A stretch of 62,577 nucleotides of DNA, from the NCBI GenBank assembly GCA_003167415.1, contig PMTF01000008.1, positions 233-62,809 on the forward strand, read 5' to 3'. Position 1 is the stretch's first letter; the number at the start of each line of letters is the position of its first letter. Origin of the DNA: Acidimicrobiaceae bacterium (GTDB taxonomy: Bacteria; Actinomycetota; Acidimicrobiia; Acidimicrobiales; RAAP-2). Below the pieces are notes generated by a model. That model had not been told where the DNA came from and did not search any database. It saw only the letters and a program-made list of their open reading frames with translations. A program made the position numbers and the translations under genes. Below are positions 43,102 through 51,576 of the stretch, one piece after another.

Positions 43102-43956
43102 TTGACGAGTGAATCCGACGGGCCTCCAGTGTCTCCGGACACTTCGATTTCGCCCGACATTCGTCGACTGCTCATCAGTGGACTCGCCCTCGCACCGGCC
43201 GGCGCCAACGTGATCATGCAGTTGTCTCGACTACCGATCGGTCACGCCATTGTTGAGAGCACGGTCGATAGCGGTTCACTCCGGAAGCATCCGATAAAAC
43301 GCACGCGCACCACGCTCGCCTACATCATGGTGGCCCTCTCTGGCACCGAATATGAGCGAGCGGCGATACGGCGCGAGGTCAATGCCCAGCATCGATTGGT
43401 CCGTTCCGATCACGACAGCGCCGTCGCCTACGACGCGCTCGATCCCGAGCTTCAGTTGTGGGTCGCGGCGTGCATGTTCCATGGTGTCATTGACGCCGTG
43501 ACGTCCTTCATTGGACCGGTGAACGACGCCCAGTTCGCGACCCTCTTGCGCCACTGCAGTCGTTTCGCCACGACACTTCAGGTGAGCGAGTCGCGCTGGC
43601 CCGAGGACCGATCGACCTTCGACGACTATTGGACTAAATCGATATGCGAAGTGTCCATGGACGACGTCACGCGCGCCTACCTGAGAGGACTGGCGTCACT
43701 CGACTTTCTACCGGCGCCGCTCGCGCGCACGCTGGGACCGAGCCACCGATTCCTCACGGTGGGCTTTTTACCGTCGCCGTTCCGAGAGGAACTGGGATTG
43801 TCGTGGACGCCACGGGACCAGAAGCGCTTCGAGAAAATTGTTTCGCGCGCCGGTATGGTCAACCGTCACCTTCCGCGGGCGCTGCGTGAGTTCCCGTGGA
43901 ATCTGATCGAACTCGACACGCGACGAAGAATTGCCCGCGGTCGTTCCGTCCTCTAA
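43102..43956 (+). CDS. Oxygenase MpaB-like (DUF2236) protein
   Basis: About 284 residues: ANVIMQLSRLPIGHAIVES, RTRTTLAYIMVALSGTEYERA, YDALDPELQLWVAACMFHG and FDDYWTKSI match the MpaB/DUF2236 family (alpha-helical, some members heme-dependent oxygenases). The usual LxHPxV histidine region is altered (LSRLPIGHA), so heme binding is uncertain. The TTG at 43102 is the preferred start (GAGA upstream); GTG 43129 is possible. No operon partner is evident. Confidence 0.68.
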   Translation: MTSESDGPPVSPDTSISPDIRRLLISGLALAPAGANVIMQLSRLPIGHAIVESTVDSGSLRKHPIKRTRTTLAYIMVALSGTEYERAAIRREVNAQHRLVRSDHDSAVAYDALDPELQLWVAACMFHGVIDAVTSFIGPVNDAQFATLLRHCSRFATTLQVSESRWPEDRSTFDDYWTKSICEVSMDDVTRAYLRGLASLDFLPAPLARTLGPSHRFLTVGFLPSPFREELGLSWTPRDQKRFEKIVSRAGMVNRHLPRALREFPWNLIELDTRRRIARGRSVL

Positions 43957-44017
43957 TCGGAACTTCGCGTCATATTTCGCGCGTCTTACGGAAGGAGGCC
44001 AGCGTCGCGTCGGCCCA

Positions 44018-44059
44018 ATGCGCGAGGGCGTAATCTGCGTGAAACACGAAAGATGGTGA
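44018..44059 (+). other. Possible 13-residue leader ORF overlapping the methyltransferase start
   Basis: After a strong AAGGAGG (43992-43998), ATG at 44018 opens a 13-codon frame (MREGVICVKHERW) whose TGA overlaps the ATG at 44059 as TGATG, a translational-coupling junction. The SD-to-ATG distance (19 nt) is long, so this may be chance. Confidence 0.25.
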
Positions 44060-44793
44060 TGTCACAAGGCACGGGACACGATCCAAATCGATTTGCCACC
44101 AAGTTGTTCAATGGATTGCCGTCGCGCTACGACCGACTGGGCTATCTCCTGTCGATGGGACAGGACCGTCGATGGCGTTCGGCCGTGGTGGAAAAGGTGA
44201 ACGCGACTCCGGGTGAATTGGTCCTCGACGTGGCGACCGGCACGGCCGGCGTCGCGCTGGCGCTGCGAGCGGCGACCGGCGCCGAGATCACTGGCATCGA
44301 CCTCAACGCCAACATGTTGGAGAACGCGCGACAAAAGTTGTCGCGCCGTGGCGAAGCCGGCGTGCGCCTCGTGCAGGGTCGGGCCGAGGATCTGCCGTTC
44401 GCCGACGACAGTTTTGATGACGTGACGTTCACCTATCTGCTTCGTTACGTCAGTGACCCCGCGGCGACCGTCGCTGAACTCGTCAGAGTTCTCAAACCAG
44501 GTGGCGTGCTCGCGGGCATGGACTTCTATGTACCGCCCTCTCGTTTCTGGCGTCCTCTGTGGTGGTGTTACACGCGATGGGTGTTACCCGTGGGCGGTCT
44601 CCTCACCGGCGGACGAGAGTGGTACGAAGTGGGACGTTTCCTCGGTCCCAACATCGAAGGGCACTACGCCCGACACCCGCTCGAAGCAACGATCGACTAC
44701 TGGAAGTCGGCCGGGATGGTCAATGTTCAGGCAAAGCCGATGTCCCTCGGCGGAGGTCTCGTCATGTGGGCGACCAAGGGGAGCGGTGACTAA
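44053..44793 (+). CDS. menG: UbiE/MenG-type methyltransferase
   Basis: A 246-residue SAM methyltransferase of the demethylmenaquinone/UbiE family: FATKLFNGLPSRYDRLGYLLSMGQDRRWR at the N-terminus is typical, motif I is LVLDVATGTAGVAL, then DLPFADDSFDDVTFTYLLRYV and LKPGGVLAGMDF. It probably methylates demethylmenaquinone or a related quinone. ATG 44053 or 44059 can serve; the second sits in a TGATG junction with a mini-ORF. It overlaps the next membrane-protein gene by 8 nt. Confidence 0.82.
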   Translation: MVMSQGTGHDPNRFATKLFNGLPSRYDRLGYLLSMGQDRRWRSAVVEKVNATPGELVLDVATGTAGVALALRAATGAEITGIDLNANMLENARQKLSRRGEAGVRLVQGRAEDLPFADDSFDDVTFTYLLRYVSDPAATVAELVRVLKPGGVLAGMDFYVPPSRFWRPLWWCYTRWVLPVGGLLTGGREWYEVGRFLGPNIEGHYARHPLEATIDYWKSAGMVNVQAKPMSLGGGLVMWATKGSGD

Positions 44794-45526
44794 GAGCGTC
44801 GCGGGACCGGCGTTCTACGCGACCGGTCAGCGAAGCACGTGGCGCGACGTGCGCGCGGTCCTTCACCCGCCGTATACGGCGTGGCACCTCTCCTACGTGG
44901 TGCTCGGCGCCATGATTGCGCCCCGCGTGAACTGGACGACGCTTATTGCAACGTTGTTGGCATTTTTCCTCGCGGTCGGTATTGCGGCGCACGCTTTGGA
45001 TGAACTGCGTGGTCGTCCGCTCTCCACGGCGTTGCCCTCGTGGCTACTGAGCGGTGCCGCAGCACTAGGACTCGGCGGCGCCGTGGCGCTGGGCGTCATC
45101 GGCATCACCCGCGTCGGGTTTGGGCTCTTGGGGTTCATCATCGTGGGTGCCTTCTTCGTGCTGGCCTACGACCTGGAGCTCTTTGGCGGACTCGTGCATA
45201 CCGATTTGGGCTTCGCGCTCTCCTGGGGCGCGTTTCCGGTTCTGACCTCGGCGTTTGCCCAGACGTCGACGATCACGTGGTCGGCCGTGGTTCTCGCCGC
45301 CGCGGCTGCTCTACTGTCCGCCGCGCAGCGGAACCTTTCCAATCCCGTTCGCATGATCCGTCGTCGGGTGACGTCCGTCGAAGGCGAGATTAGATTCGCC
45401 GATGGCACCGTTCGACCGATTGATCGCGACTTCTTGTTGGTGCCGTCGGAGCGAGCTCTCCGCTCTTTGTCAATCGCGATGATTGCGCTGGCAGTGGCCT
45501 TCGTACTGGTGCGCCGCGTTCACTGA
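44786..45526 (+). CDS. Integral membrane protein, possibly divergent UbiA-like prenyltransferase
   Basis: A 246-residue protein with about seven helices. The segment AAHALDELRGRPLST after helix 2 and YDLELFGG later are placed like the two Asp-rich motifs of UbiA prenyltransferases, but the full NxxxDxxxD signature is absent. It starts at GTG 44786, overlapping the MenG stop (GTGACTAA), and follows AAGGGGAG. Pairing with a quinone methyltransferase is consistent with isoprenoid quinone metabolism, but the enzymatic call is tentative. Confidence 0.6.
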   Translation: MTKSVAGPAFYATGQRSTWRDVRAVLHPPYTAWHLSYVVLGAMIAPRVNWTTLIATLLAFFLAVGIAAHALDELRGRPLSTALPSWLLSGAAALGLGGAVALGVIGITRVGFGLLGFIIVGAFFVLAYDLELFGGLVHTDLGFALSWGAFPVLTSAFAQTSTITWSAVVLAAAAALLSAAQRNLSNPVRMIRRRVTSVEGEIRFADGTVRPIDRDFLLVPSERALRSLSIAMIALAVAFVLVRRVH

Positions 45527-45550
45527 CCAAGGTGACTTCGCGAGGTGACT

Positions 45551-46285
45551 TCAGTCAACCGACTGGATGAAGTCCTTAATCACCGTGGCCGCATCGCTCG
45601 GTCCTTCGAGGGGCCACCAGTGCCCAACACCCTTTAGGGTCGCCTCTCGCGCACCAAAGGTCCGGGCAACTTCATGGGACATCGTCTCGTTGCCGAACGT
45701 ATCGAGTTCGGCGAAGAGGATCAACCCCGGTGCCGACGTCGGTCCAAACTCCACTCCCCAGGAGTGGTGAACATTCGGCGTGGCGGATCGATAGAGATCG
45801 AGGATACAGGTGCCCATGATGTCATCGGACCATTTGGCCAAGGTGAGCGCGTCGTCGTGGTTGAGGTGGAAACCTTCGTAGGCCTCGGCCATGGTTTCGA
45901 TCGGCGTTTCGTGGATGGCCTTGAAGTACGCCTCGCCCTCACCGGGCGTCTGCCAAATTTGAGCGTACTGGTGCCACTTGACGTTGGGATGGACGCCGTT
46001 GGCTATGTCCGCGGTCCAAGACCGAAGGAGTTCTCCGCGAGTCGTCGCGATTCGGTACGTAAGCAGCGCCCCCCAGTCGTGACCGACGAGATCGATGGGT
46101 GCGTCGAACTTCTCGAGTTCTCCGACGAGCCAACCGGCGTAGTCGTCCTTGGTGGCTCCGAATCCCTTTGGACGGGCACAGCCGAATCCCGGGATCGAAA
46201 GTGCGACGGTCTCTTCATCGAACTCTGCGCGCACCTTGTCCCAGAGAGCGGATGTTTCAGGAACTCCGTGAAGGAAAACGATCAT
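45551..46285 (-). CDS. Alpha/beta hydrolase (epoxide hydrolase/haloalkane dehalogenase type)
   Basis: A 244-residue alpha/beta hydrolase. The oxyanion motif is FLHGVPETSALWD and the nucleophile elbow is VGHDWGALL, with an Asp nucleophile that marks the epoxide hydrolase/dehalogenase branch rather than esterases; a late GVGHWWPLEGP supplies the catalytic His. The N-terminus is short, lacking the usual ~25 residues before HGVPE, and no better upstream start is visible. Substrate unknown. Confidence 0.8.
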   Translation of the reverse strand: MIVFLHGVPETSALWDKVRAEFDEETVALSIPGFGCARPKGFGATKDDYAGWLVGELEKFDAPIDLVGHDWGALLTYRIATTRGELLRSWTADIANGVHPNVKWHQYAQIWQTPGEGEAYFKAIHETPIETMAEAYEGFHLNHDDALTLAKWSDDIMGTCILDLYRSATPNVHHSWGVEFGPTSAPGLILFAELDTFGNETMSHEVARTFGAREATLKGVGHWWPLEGPSDAATVIKDFIQSVD

Positions 46286-46494
46286 TCTCGAACTGTACAG
46301 ACGAAGTCGTTGCCGCTTCCGGAATTCGCAAGTGGTCGCTCGGTCGAACTGTGATCAGTTACCGCTCTCCGCGCGACGTACAACGTGGGCCATTGAGAGT
46401 TCATGATCAAGATCGCTGCCACTCCGAAGTGAACCTTGACACTTCTTCGATTCCGTCGGATCGGATCAGGCCGTATGCCGCTCCATCATTCAAC

Positions 46495-47994
46495 CTACGG
46501 AGGGCCGTTTCCGTTTCCGTTTCCGTTCCCGTTCCCATTCCCGTTGCCGTTGCCATTTGGATTTCCAGGCGACGTCGTCGAAGTAGTCGTAGTTGATGAC
46601 GACGGGTTCGCCGCCGCACTTAGACCGAGGGCGTTGGCGAGGTTTTTCAGATCGGCCTGGAGGAGCGTTCCGTAAGCCGGTCTGACGTATCCGTTGGCGA
46701 CGCCGCTGGCGATAGCCGTGGCCACCCCTTGCAGGTCACTGGCCGCCGATTGGGCGTTACCCGACGCGAGGTCGGTGACCGCCTGTTGCGCCCCGCCGGA
46801 GATTGATTGAGCCACTTGCGGGCCGATGGCGTGCGCACTCTGTGCGGCCACCACGTCATTCACCATCTTGGTGAGGGAGTGCGAAATCGAGGGCAACGTC
46901 GTGGTCGTCGTAGGTGGCACAGTCGTCGTCGTGTGAATCGTCGTCGTGGTCACGACCTTCGGGCCATGCGATTCCAGCGCGAAGGCGAGTCCGACTGCTC
47001 CGAGGATGACGACCACAACGACAGCGGCGATCAAAAGTGTGTTGCGAGTGCGGTTCGAACTCGCCGATGGCGCCCGCGTGGCATTGGGAGCGACGCGCGG
47101 CGGCGTGATGGTCGTCTCGCCGTCTTGTCCACCTCGCAATTGGCCCGGGTCGCCCACGATCGTGGTGATGTCGCTCAACGAGGTCGTTCGCACCCAGGGA
47201 GTTCGGAAGGCCGGCGCGGCCAGCATCGTGGACACGTCGAAGGCACTCAGGCGATCATCGGGAATCGGCGCGAGCATCCCGGTGAAGAGCAGTTTCCAGG
47301 GCACGGGAAGACCGTCGGGCAACGTCACCGGACCGGCCATTCGCCGAGCGAGTACCTCACTCGGCGTGCCGGCAAAGACGCGCTCCCCGGTGAGGCATTC
47401 GAGCAGGACGATGCCCAACGACCAGACATCGGCGCTCGGTCCCACGGCGTGATTCTCTAACTGTTCGGGCGCCATGTACGTGGCCGTGCCGAGCATCGTG
47501 CCGGTGAGCGTCAACGTCGAAGCGTCGACCAATCGGGCGATGCCGAAGTCGGTGAGTCGAGCTAGTCCGTCGGCGCCGATGAGAATATTCGCCGGTTTGA
47601 CGTCGCGGTGCACCACGCCCTGGTCGTGGGCGTAGGCGAGCGCATCGGCGATCGACGATCCAATCGAAGCGGTCTCGGCGGTCGTCAGCGGACCGCGACG
47701 AAGCTCCTGATCGAGGCTGGGTCCGTCGACGAACTCCATCACGAGATACGCCATGTCGCCGTTGACCCCGGTCTCGAACAGCTGGACCAGTCCGGGATGG
47801 GAGAAGCGTCGAAGCGCCTGGGCTTCCTGAGCGAGGCGTTGAGCGTATTCGCGGTCTGGCGAGCGGACGATCTTGATCGCCACGTCGGTGCGGTTTACTT
47901 CGTCGACGGCTCGAAAGACATCCGACATTCCACCGCGACCGAGCAGTGTGCCCAGTCGGTACCGCCCGTCCAAGAGTTCTCCGGTCGTACTCAT
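46495..47994 (-). CDS. Transmembrane serine/threonine protein kinase (PknB-like)
   Basis: A 499-residue Hanks-type kinase. Cytoplasmic kinase domain (about 10-270): GRGGMSDVF loop, AIKIV lysine, HRDVKPANIL catalytic loop, DFGIARL and YMAPEQL. A juxtamembrane linker leads to one helix (TLLIAAVVVVVILGAVGLAF), then an extracellular Thr-rich stalk, a helical domain (VVAAQSAHAIGPQVAQSI) and a C-terminal Asn-Gly tandem tail. There are no PASTA repeats. It is probably a sensor of an envelope signal. ATG 47994 is favoured over 48024. Divergent from the LacI operon. Confidence 0.88.
   Translation of the reverse strand: MSTTGELLDGRYRLGTLLGRGGMSDVFRAVDEVNRTDVAIKIVRSPDREYAQRLAQEAQALRRFSHPGLVQLFETGVNGDMAYLVMEFVDGPSLDQELRRGPLTTAETASIGSSIADALAYAHDQGVVHRDVKPANILIGADGLARLTDFGIARLVDASTLTLTGTMLGTATYMAPEQLENHAVGPSADVWSLGIVLLECLTGERVFAGTPSEVLARRMAGPVTLPDGLPVPWKLLFTGMLAPIPDDRLSAFDVSTMLAAPAFRTPWVRTTSLSDITTIVGDPGQLRGGQDGETTITPPRVAPNATRAPSASSNRTRNTLLIAAVVVVVILGAVGLAFALESHGPKVVTTTTIHTTTTVPPTTTTTLPSISHSLTKMVNDVVAAQSAHAIGPQVAQSISGGAQQAVTDLASGNAQSAASDLQGVATAIASGVANGYVRPAYGTLLQADLKNLANALGLSAAANPSSSTTTTSTTSPGNPNGNGNGNGNGNGNGNGNGPP
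46507..46554 (-). repeat. Hexanucleotide repeat encoding the Asn-Gly tail of the kinase
   Basis: Eight consecutive 6-bp units (GTTTCC/GTTCCC/ATTCCC/GTTGCC on the + strand) encode (Gly-Asn) pairs at the kinase C-terminus. The silent variation between units shows that the peptide pattern is kept while the DNA varies. Confidence 0.8.
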
Positions 47995-48366
47995 CTCGTT
48001 AACGCCGAACCTTCCATGGGACATCGCGTCCGAAACGACTCCACCAGGCGGCAGTCGAAATCAAGGAATCTGATTGAGAACGCCGGTACCTCGTTGATTA
48101 AGGCGACGTGGGAATGCACTGAATTGATAACTCCAATCTATCGAATGACGTTGAATTGATGGCTGGGTGATGACCTTCGCAATGAGAACACGGTCGTCGA
48201 ATTCGAAAACTTTCGGGTGACCGGTAATCCAATGAAGGCTCGAATATGTTGGTGACGCTCCTCCAGAACGTGATGGACGCGTGAAGGGAATTGGCGTGAT
48301 TCTCGCCAGGGAGTGCGCAAATTACGCCGAAAAAGATTGTCAAAATTTTCATTGAACCAAAAGCGT

Positions 48367-48380
48367 TGTAAACGCTTACT
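48367..48380. promoter_or_regulatory. LacI-type operator O1
   Basis: TGTAAACGCTTACT fits the palindrome TGTAANCGNTTACA at all but the last base, with the central CpG typical of LacI-family operators. It lies 78 bp upstream of the second, promoter-overlapping copy. Confidence 0.6.
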
Positions 48381-48429
48381 TTTCGAAGATTGTTGGAGAG
48401 TTTCGTTACGAAATAAGGGTTTTACTGAC

Positions 48430-48458
48430 TTGACAGAGGGGACCCGTCTGTGTATTTT
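48430..48458 (+). promoter_or_regulatory. Sigma70-type promoter of the LacI operon
   Basis: TTGACA (48430-48435), a 17-bp spacer and TATTTT (48453-48458) form a near-consensus promoter. Its -10 end abuts operator O2. The start would lie near 48465, giving a leader of about 50 nt before GTG 48516. Confidence 0.7.
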
Positions 48459-48471
48459 GTAAGCGGTTACA
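48458..48471. promoter_or_regulatory. LacI-type operator O2 overlapping the promoter
   Basis: TGTAAGCGGTTACA matches TGTAANCGNTTACA completely and shares its first base with the -10 box, covering the expected transcription start. Binding here would block initiation, so autorepression of the whole operon relieved by a sugar is expected. Confidence 0.65.
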
Positions 48472-48515
48472 GAGGCAATAATGCGTTGTCGCTGTTGGGG
48501 AACCAAGGGGAATAC

Positions 48516-49625
48516 GTGGTTGATTCACAACCAACGATTTATGACGTTGCCCAGCGCGCTGGCGTTTCAATCGCGACCGTCAGTCGCGCACTTAACTCCC
48601 TCTCTTCAGTTCGGCCCGCTACGCGTGACAAGGTCTTGGTGGCGATGCGTGAATTAAAATTCGTTCCGAACTCCGTGGCCCGAGGTCTTTCGAGCGGAAA
48701 GCACTGGATCCTCGGGCTCGTCTTCATGCAGACCGCGGTCGACAACAACGTCCTTGCCGTGGAAGAAGCGAGCCTTCTCTATACCGACATCGTCATTCGA
48801 GGGGCCGAGGCCCGAGCGGCGGCTCATGGGTACTCTCTGTTGCTCTGCGGCGCGGGCGAGAATCATCCGGCCGGCATGACACCGTTGATGAACCTGACGG
48901 GCACGGTGGACGGACTCATCATGCTCGATCGCGTTTTGGTCGAAGACGAAGTCGCCGACCTCTCCCGTCGGATTCCCGTCGTGCTGCTCGCGGGCCGCGG
49001 CGACTCTTCGGCCGCCATCACGGTGCGAGTCGATAACGAGCAAGCGATGCGCAGTCTCGCCCAGCATTTCATTGACGTTCACCACGTCAAGCGCGTCGGC
49101 TTCGTCTCGGGTCACGAGGGAAGTCCGGACAGCGTGGCGCGTGAGGCGTCATTCAGATCTGCTATCGAAGAGGGCGGCGTCACCCTCGCGGACGTCGACA
49201 TACTCAAATCCGACTGGACGTCCGCGGGCGGCGAAGGGGCCATGCGAAGGCGGCTCACGCTCGATGCGCCCCTTCCAGAAGTGTTCGCCTGCGCCAATGA
49301 CCAAACCGCAGTTGGCGTTATCTACGCGCTGCACGCGGCCGGACTTCGAGTGCCCGAAGATGTCTTGGTGTCGGGTTTTGACGACATCACGTTGACGCGA
49401 TACTTCAAACCACCGCTGACGACGATTCGCCAGTCGGGCAGTCTCTTGGGCGAAGTCGCGGTTGACGCGTTGGTCGCGACGCTTGACAATTCTGAGCTCG
49501 CGGTGCGCACCATCGTTCTGCCGACTGAACTGGTGGTGCGTGAGAGTTGTGGCTGCGCCGCGGCGTCCGAATCACCCGCGGAGATTTTCAAAATGACCGC
49601 GACACCGACGATGGTGGTGAACTGA
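48516..49625 (+). CDS. LacI-family transcriptional regulator
   Basis: A 369-residue repressor. The N-terminal helix-turn-helix is PTIYDVAQRAGVSIATVSRA with the hinge region (FVPNSVARGLSSGKHWILGL), followed by a periplasmic-binding-protein-like sugar domain (FACANDQTAVGVIYALHAAG, VSGFDDITLTRYFKPPLTTI). It is the first gene of a transporter/beta-glucosidase operon and probably responds to a beta-glucoside or its product. GTG 48516 follows AAGGGGAA and places the HTH at the N-terminus as in the family. Confidence 0.9.
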   Translation: MVDSQPTIYDVAQRAGVSIATVSRALNSLSSVRPATRDKVLVAMRELKFVPNSVARGLSSGKHWILGLVFMQTAVDNNVLAVEEASLLYTDIVIRGAEARAAAHGYSLLLCGAGENHPAGMTPLMNLTGTVDGLIMLDRVLVEDEVADLSRRIPVVLLAGRGDSSAAITVRVDNEQAMRSLAQHFIDVHHVKRVGFVSGHEGSPDSVAREASFRSAIEEGGVTLADVDILKSDWTSAGGEGAMRRRLTLDAPLPEVFACANDQTAVGVIYALHAAGLRVPEDVLVSGFDDITLTRYFKPPLTTIRQSGSLLGEVAVDALVATLDNSELAVRTIVLPTELVVRESCGCAAASESPAEIFKMTATPTMVVN

Positions 49626-49627
49626 GA

Positions 49628-50608
49628 ATGCGACTCATCGGTCATCGACTCGCACTGTACGCGCTGACTTTGTGGGTGGCGATCACGGTGAATTTCTTGT
49701 TACCCCACCTAATGCCGGGCAATCCGATTCAGACCATGATCGGCAAATTGACCGGCCAGGTCACGCCGCAAGAGATCAACGCCATTCGGCTTTCCTTCGG
49801 CGGAGGGTTGAACAATAGCTTGATTTCGCAGTACTTCACCTACATCGGGCAACTCCTCCACGGCAACCTCGGTGTCTCGATCACGCAGTCGGCGACGGTG
49901 AGCTCAATTCTCATCTCTCACGTGCCGTGGACCATCGGTCTCATCGGCGTCTCCACGATCATCAGTTTTTTGGTGGGCACCGTCAGCGGTGCGTTGCTGG
50001 GCTGGACTCGTGGGTCGCGACTGGACTCGCTGATCCCCACGGCGACGTTCTTTCAAGCGGTTCCGTATTTCTTTTTAGGCACCGTCATGCTGCTGGTATT
50101 TGCGAGCAACCTCCGCTGGTTCCCGGTACTCGGGGCCTACAGTCAGAATCTGGTACCGGGCTGGCATTGGGCGTTCGTGGCGAGCCTGCTGCGCTACGGC
50201 GAGCTCCCGGTGATTTCCATCGTGCTCAGTTCCGTCGCCGGTTGGATGCTTGGCATGCGCAACATGATGATCACGATGGTGGCTGAGGATTTCGTGCTGA
50301 TGGCGATCGCCATGGGACTGCCAAAACGCAAAGTAATCATGGCCGCCGCGCGTAACGCTGTGTTACCGAGCATCGCGAACCTATCGTTGGCCATCGGCCT
50401 CGTCGTCTCCGGAGCGCTGCTCGTCGAGCTGGTCTTCAATTACCCGGGCGTCGGCGACCTACTTCTAAATGCGATCTCGGGTCAGGACTATCCGCTCATT
50501 CAAGGTATCTTCTTGTGCATCACGTTGACGGTCTTGGCCGCGAACCTCTTGGCTGACCTCGTCTATCTCCTGCTCGATCCTCGAACGAGAACCGAGGTGG
50601 CACCGTGA
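49628..50608 (+). CDS. Opp/Dpp-type ABC transporter permease (subunit 1)
   Basis: A 326-residue permease with six helices: the N-terminal LALYALTLWVAITVNFLLPHLMPGNP typical of the DppB group, the large external loop, and the EAA motif region AIAMGLPKRKVIMAAARNAVLP. ATG lies 2 nt past the lacI stop. The family transports oligopeptides, nickel or, in several bacteria and archaea, beta-glucosides and cello-oligosaccharides; the GH1 enzyme in this operon supports the latter. Confidence 0.88.
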   Translation: MRLIGHRLALYALTLWVAITVNFLLPHLMPGNPIQTMIGKLTGQVTPQEINAIRLSFGGGLNNSLISQYFTYIGQLLHGNLGVSITQSATVSSILISHVPWTIGLIGVSTIISFLVGTVSGALLGWTRGSRLDSLIPTATFFQAVPYFFLGTVMLLVFASNLRWFPVLGAYSQNLVPGWHWAFVASLLRYGELPVISIVLSSVAGWMLGMRNMMITMVAEDFVLMAIAMGLPKRKVIMAAARNAVLPSIANLSLAIGLVVSGALLVELVFNYPGVGDLLLNAISGQDYPLIQGIFLCITLTVLAANLLADLVYLLLDPRTRTEVAP

Positions 50609-51576
50609 GATCACTGCGCATTCCTCGCTCGCCCAAGGTGATCATCGGACTGTCCATCCTCGGTTTCTTCGTATTCCTCATGATTTTTGGACCATATCTA
50701 GCGCCGTTCAGCCCCGACAACACGTCCTTCGCGCCGCTCCTCACTCCGTCGATGCACCACTGGTTCGGTACGACGAGTCTCGGTCAAGACATCTTCTCCC
50801 AGACGCTCGTGGGCGCAAGGGCCACGATGGTCGTGGCGGGAGTGGCGGGACTCGTGGCCACGATGCTGTCAATAATCGTGGGAATTTCGGCGGGCTACAT
50901 CGGCGGATTTACTGACGACGGCCTGTCCTTGATGTCGAACGTCTTTCTCGCCTTGCCGGGGCTGCCGCTCCTGATCGTGATTGACAGCTACCTCCCGGTG
51001 GACAGTCGTTCCAATTCACTCGTCATCGGACTAATCATCTCCTTGACCGGATGGGCGTGGGGAGCTCGTGTGCTGCGCGCTCAGACCATGTCACTCCGCA
51101 ACCGCGACTTCGTCGAATCCTCACGAATAATTGGCGAGAAGCGGATTCGGATCATGTTCACCGAGGTGGCACCCAATCTCTTGCCGATTCTCGCCGCGTC
51201 GCTGCTGTTTACGATCCTGTATTCCATTGGCGCCTACGTGACCTTGGCCTACATCGGCCTGACCAGTACTTCGGTGTGGAACTGGGGCACGATGCTTTTT
51301 TGGGCTCAGTCGAACAACGCGCCGCTCTCCGGTGAGTGGTACTGGTTCGTGCCGCCGGGCATCTGCATCGCTCTCGTCGGCACGAGTCTGGCTCTCTTGA
51401 ATTTCGGCATTGACGAGTTCATCAACCCACGACTTCGCGCCGGCGGTCTGAGCGGTCGCCAACGTCGTCGTTTGGGTATGCCGCGTCGCCAGCGTCTCGG
51501 TCTCACGCCGGTCGTGCGTTCCGTGACGACCGCACCGCGAATTGCGGTGCAAACAGAGTATTCGGTGACACCATGA
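50605..51576 (+). CDS. Opp/Dpp-type ABC transporter permease (subunit 2)
   Basis: A 323-residue DppC-type permease: a first helix (VIIGLSILGFFVFLMIFGPY), the HHWFGTTSLGQDIFSQTLVGARATM segment diagnostic of the DppC family, four more helices and a basic C-terminal tail of ~45 residues. The EAA-like loop is DFVESSRIIGEKRIRIMFTEVAPN. The GTG start overlaps the previous stop by 4 nt. Confidence 0.88.
   Translation: MRSLRIPRSPKVIIGLSILGFFVFLMIFGPYLAPFSPDNTSFAPLLTPSMHHWFGTTSLGQDIFSQTLVGARATMVVAGVAGLVATMLSIIVGISAGYIGGFTDDGLSLMSNVFLALPGLPLLIVIDSYLPVDSRSNSLVIGLIISLTGWAWGARVLRAQTMSLRNRDFVESSRIIGEKRIRIMFTEVAPNLLPILAASLLFTILYSIGAYVTLAYIGLTSTSVWNWGTMLFWAQSNNAPLSGEWYWFVPPGICIALVGTSLALLNFGIDEFINPRLRAGGLSGRQRRRLGMPRRQRLGLTPVVRSVTTAPRIAVQTEYSVTP

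Larger units (their letters stand above)
47995..48515. other. Divergent regulatory region between kinase and LacI operon
   Basis: About 520 bp. The right half holds two LacI-type operators and a consensus promoter (annotated separately). The left half (48025-48350) contains no recognised gene; short open frames there lack coding character. Confidence 0.5.
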
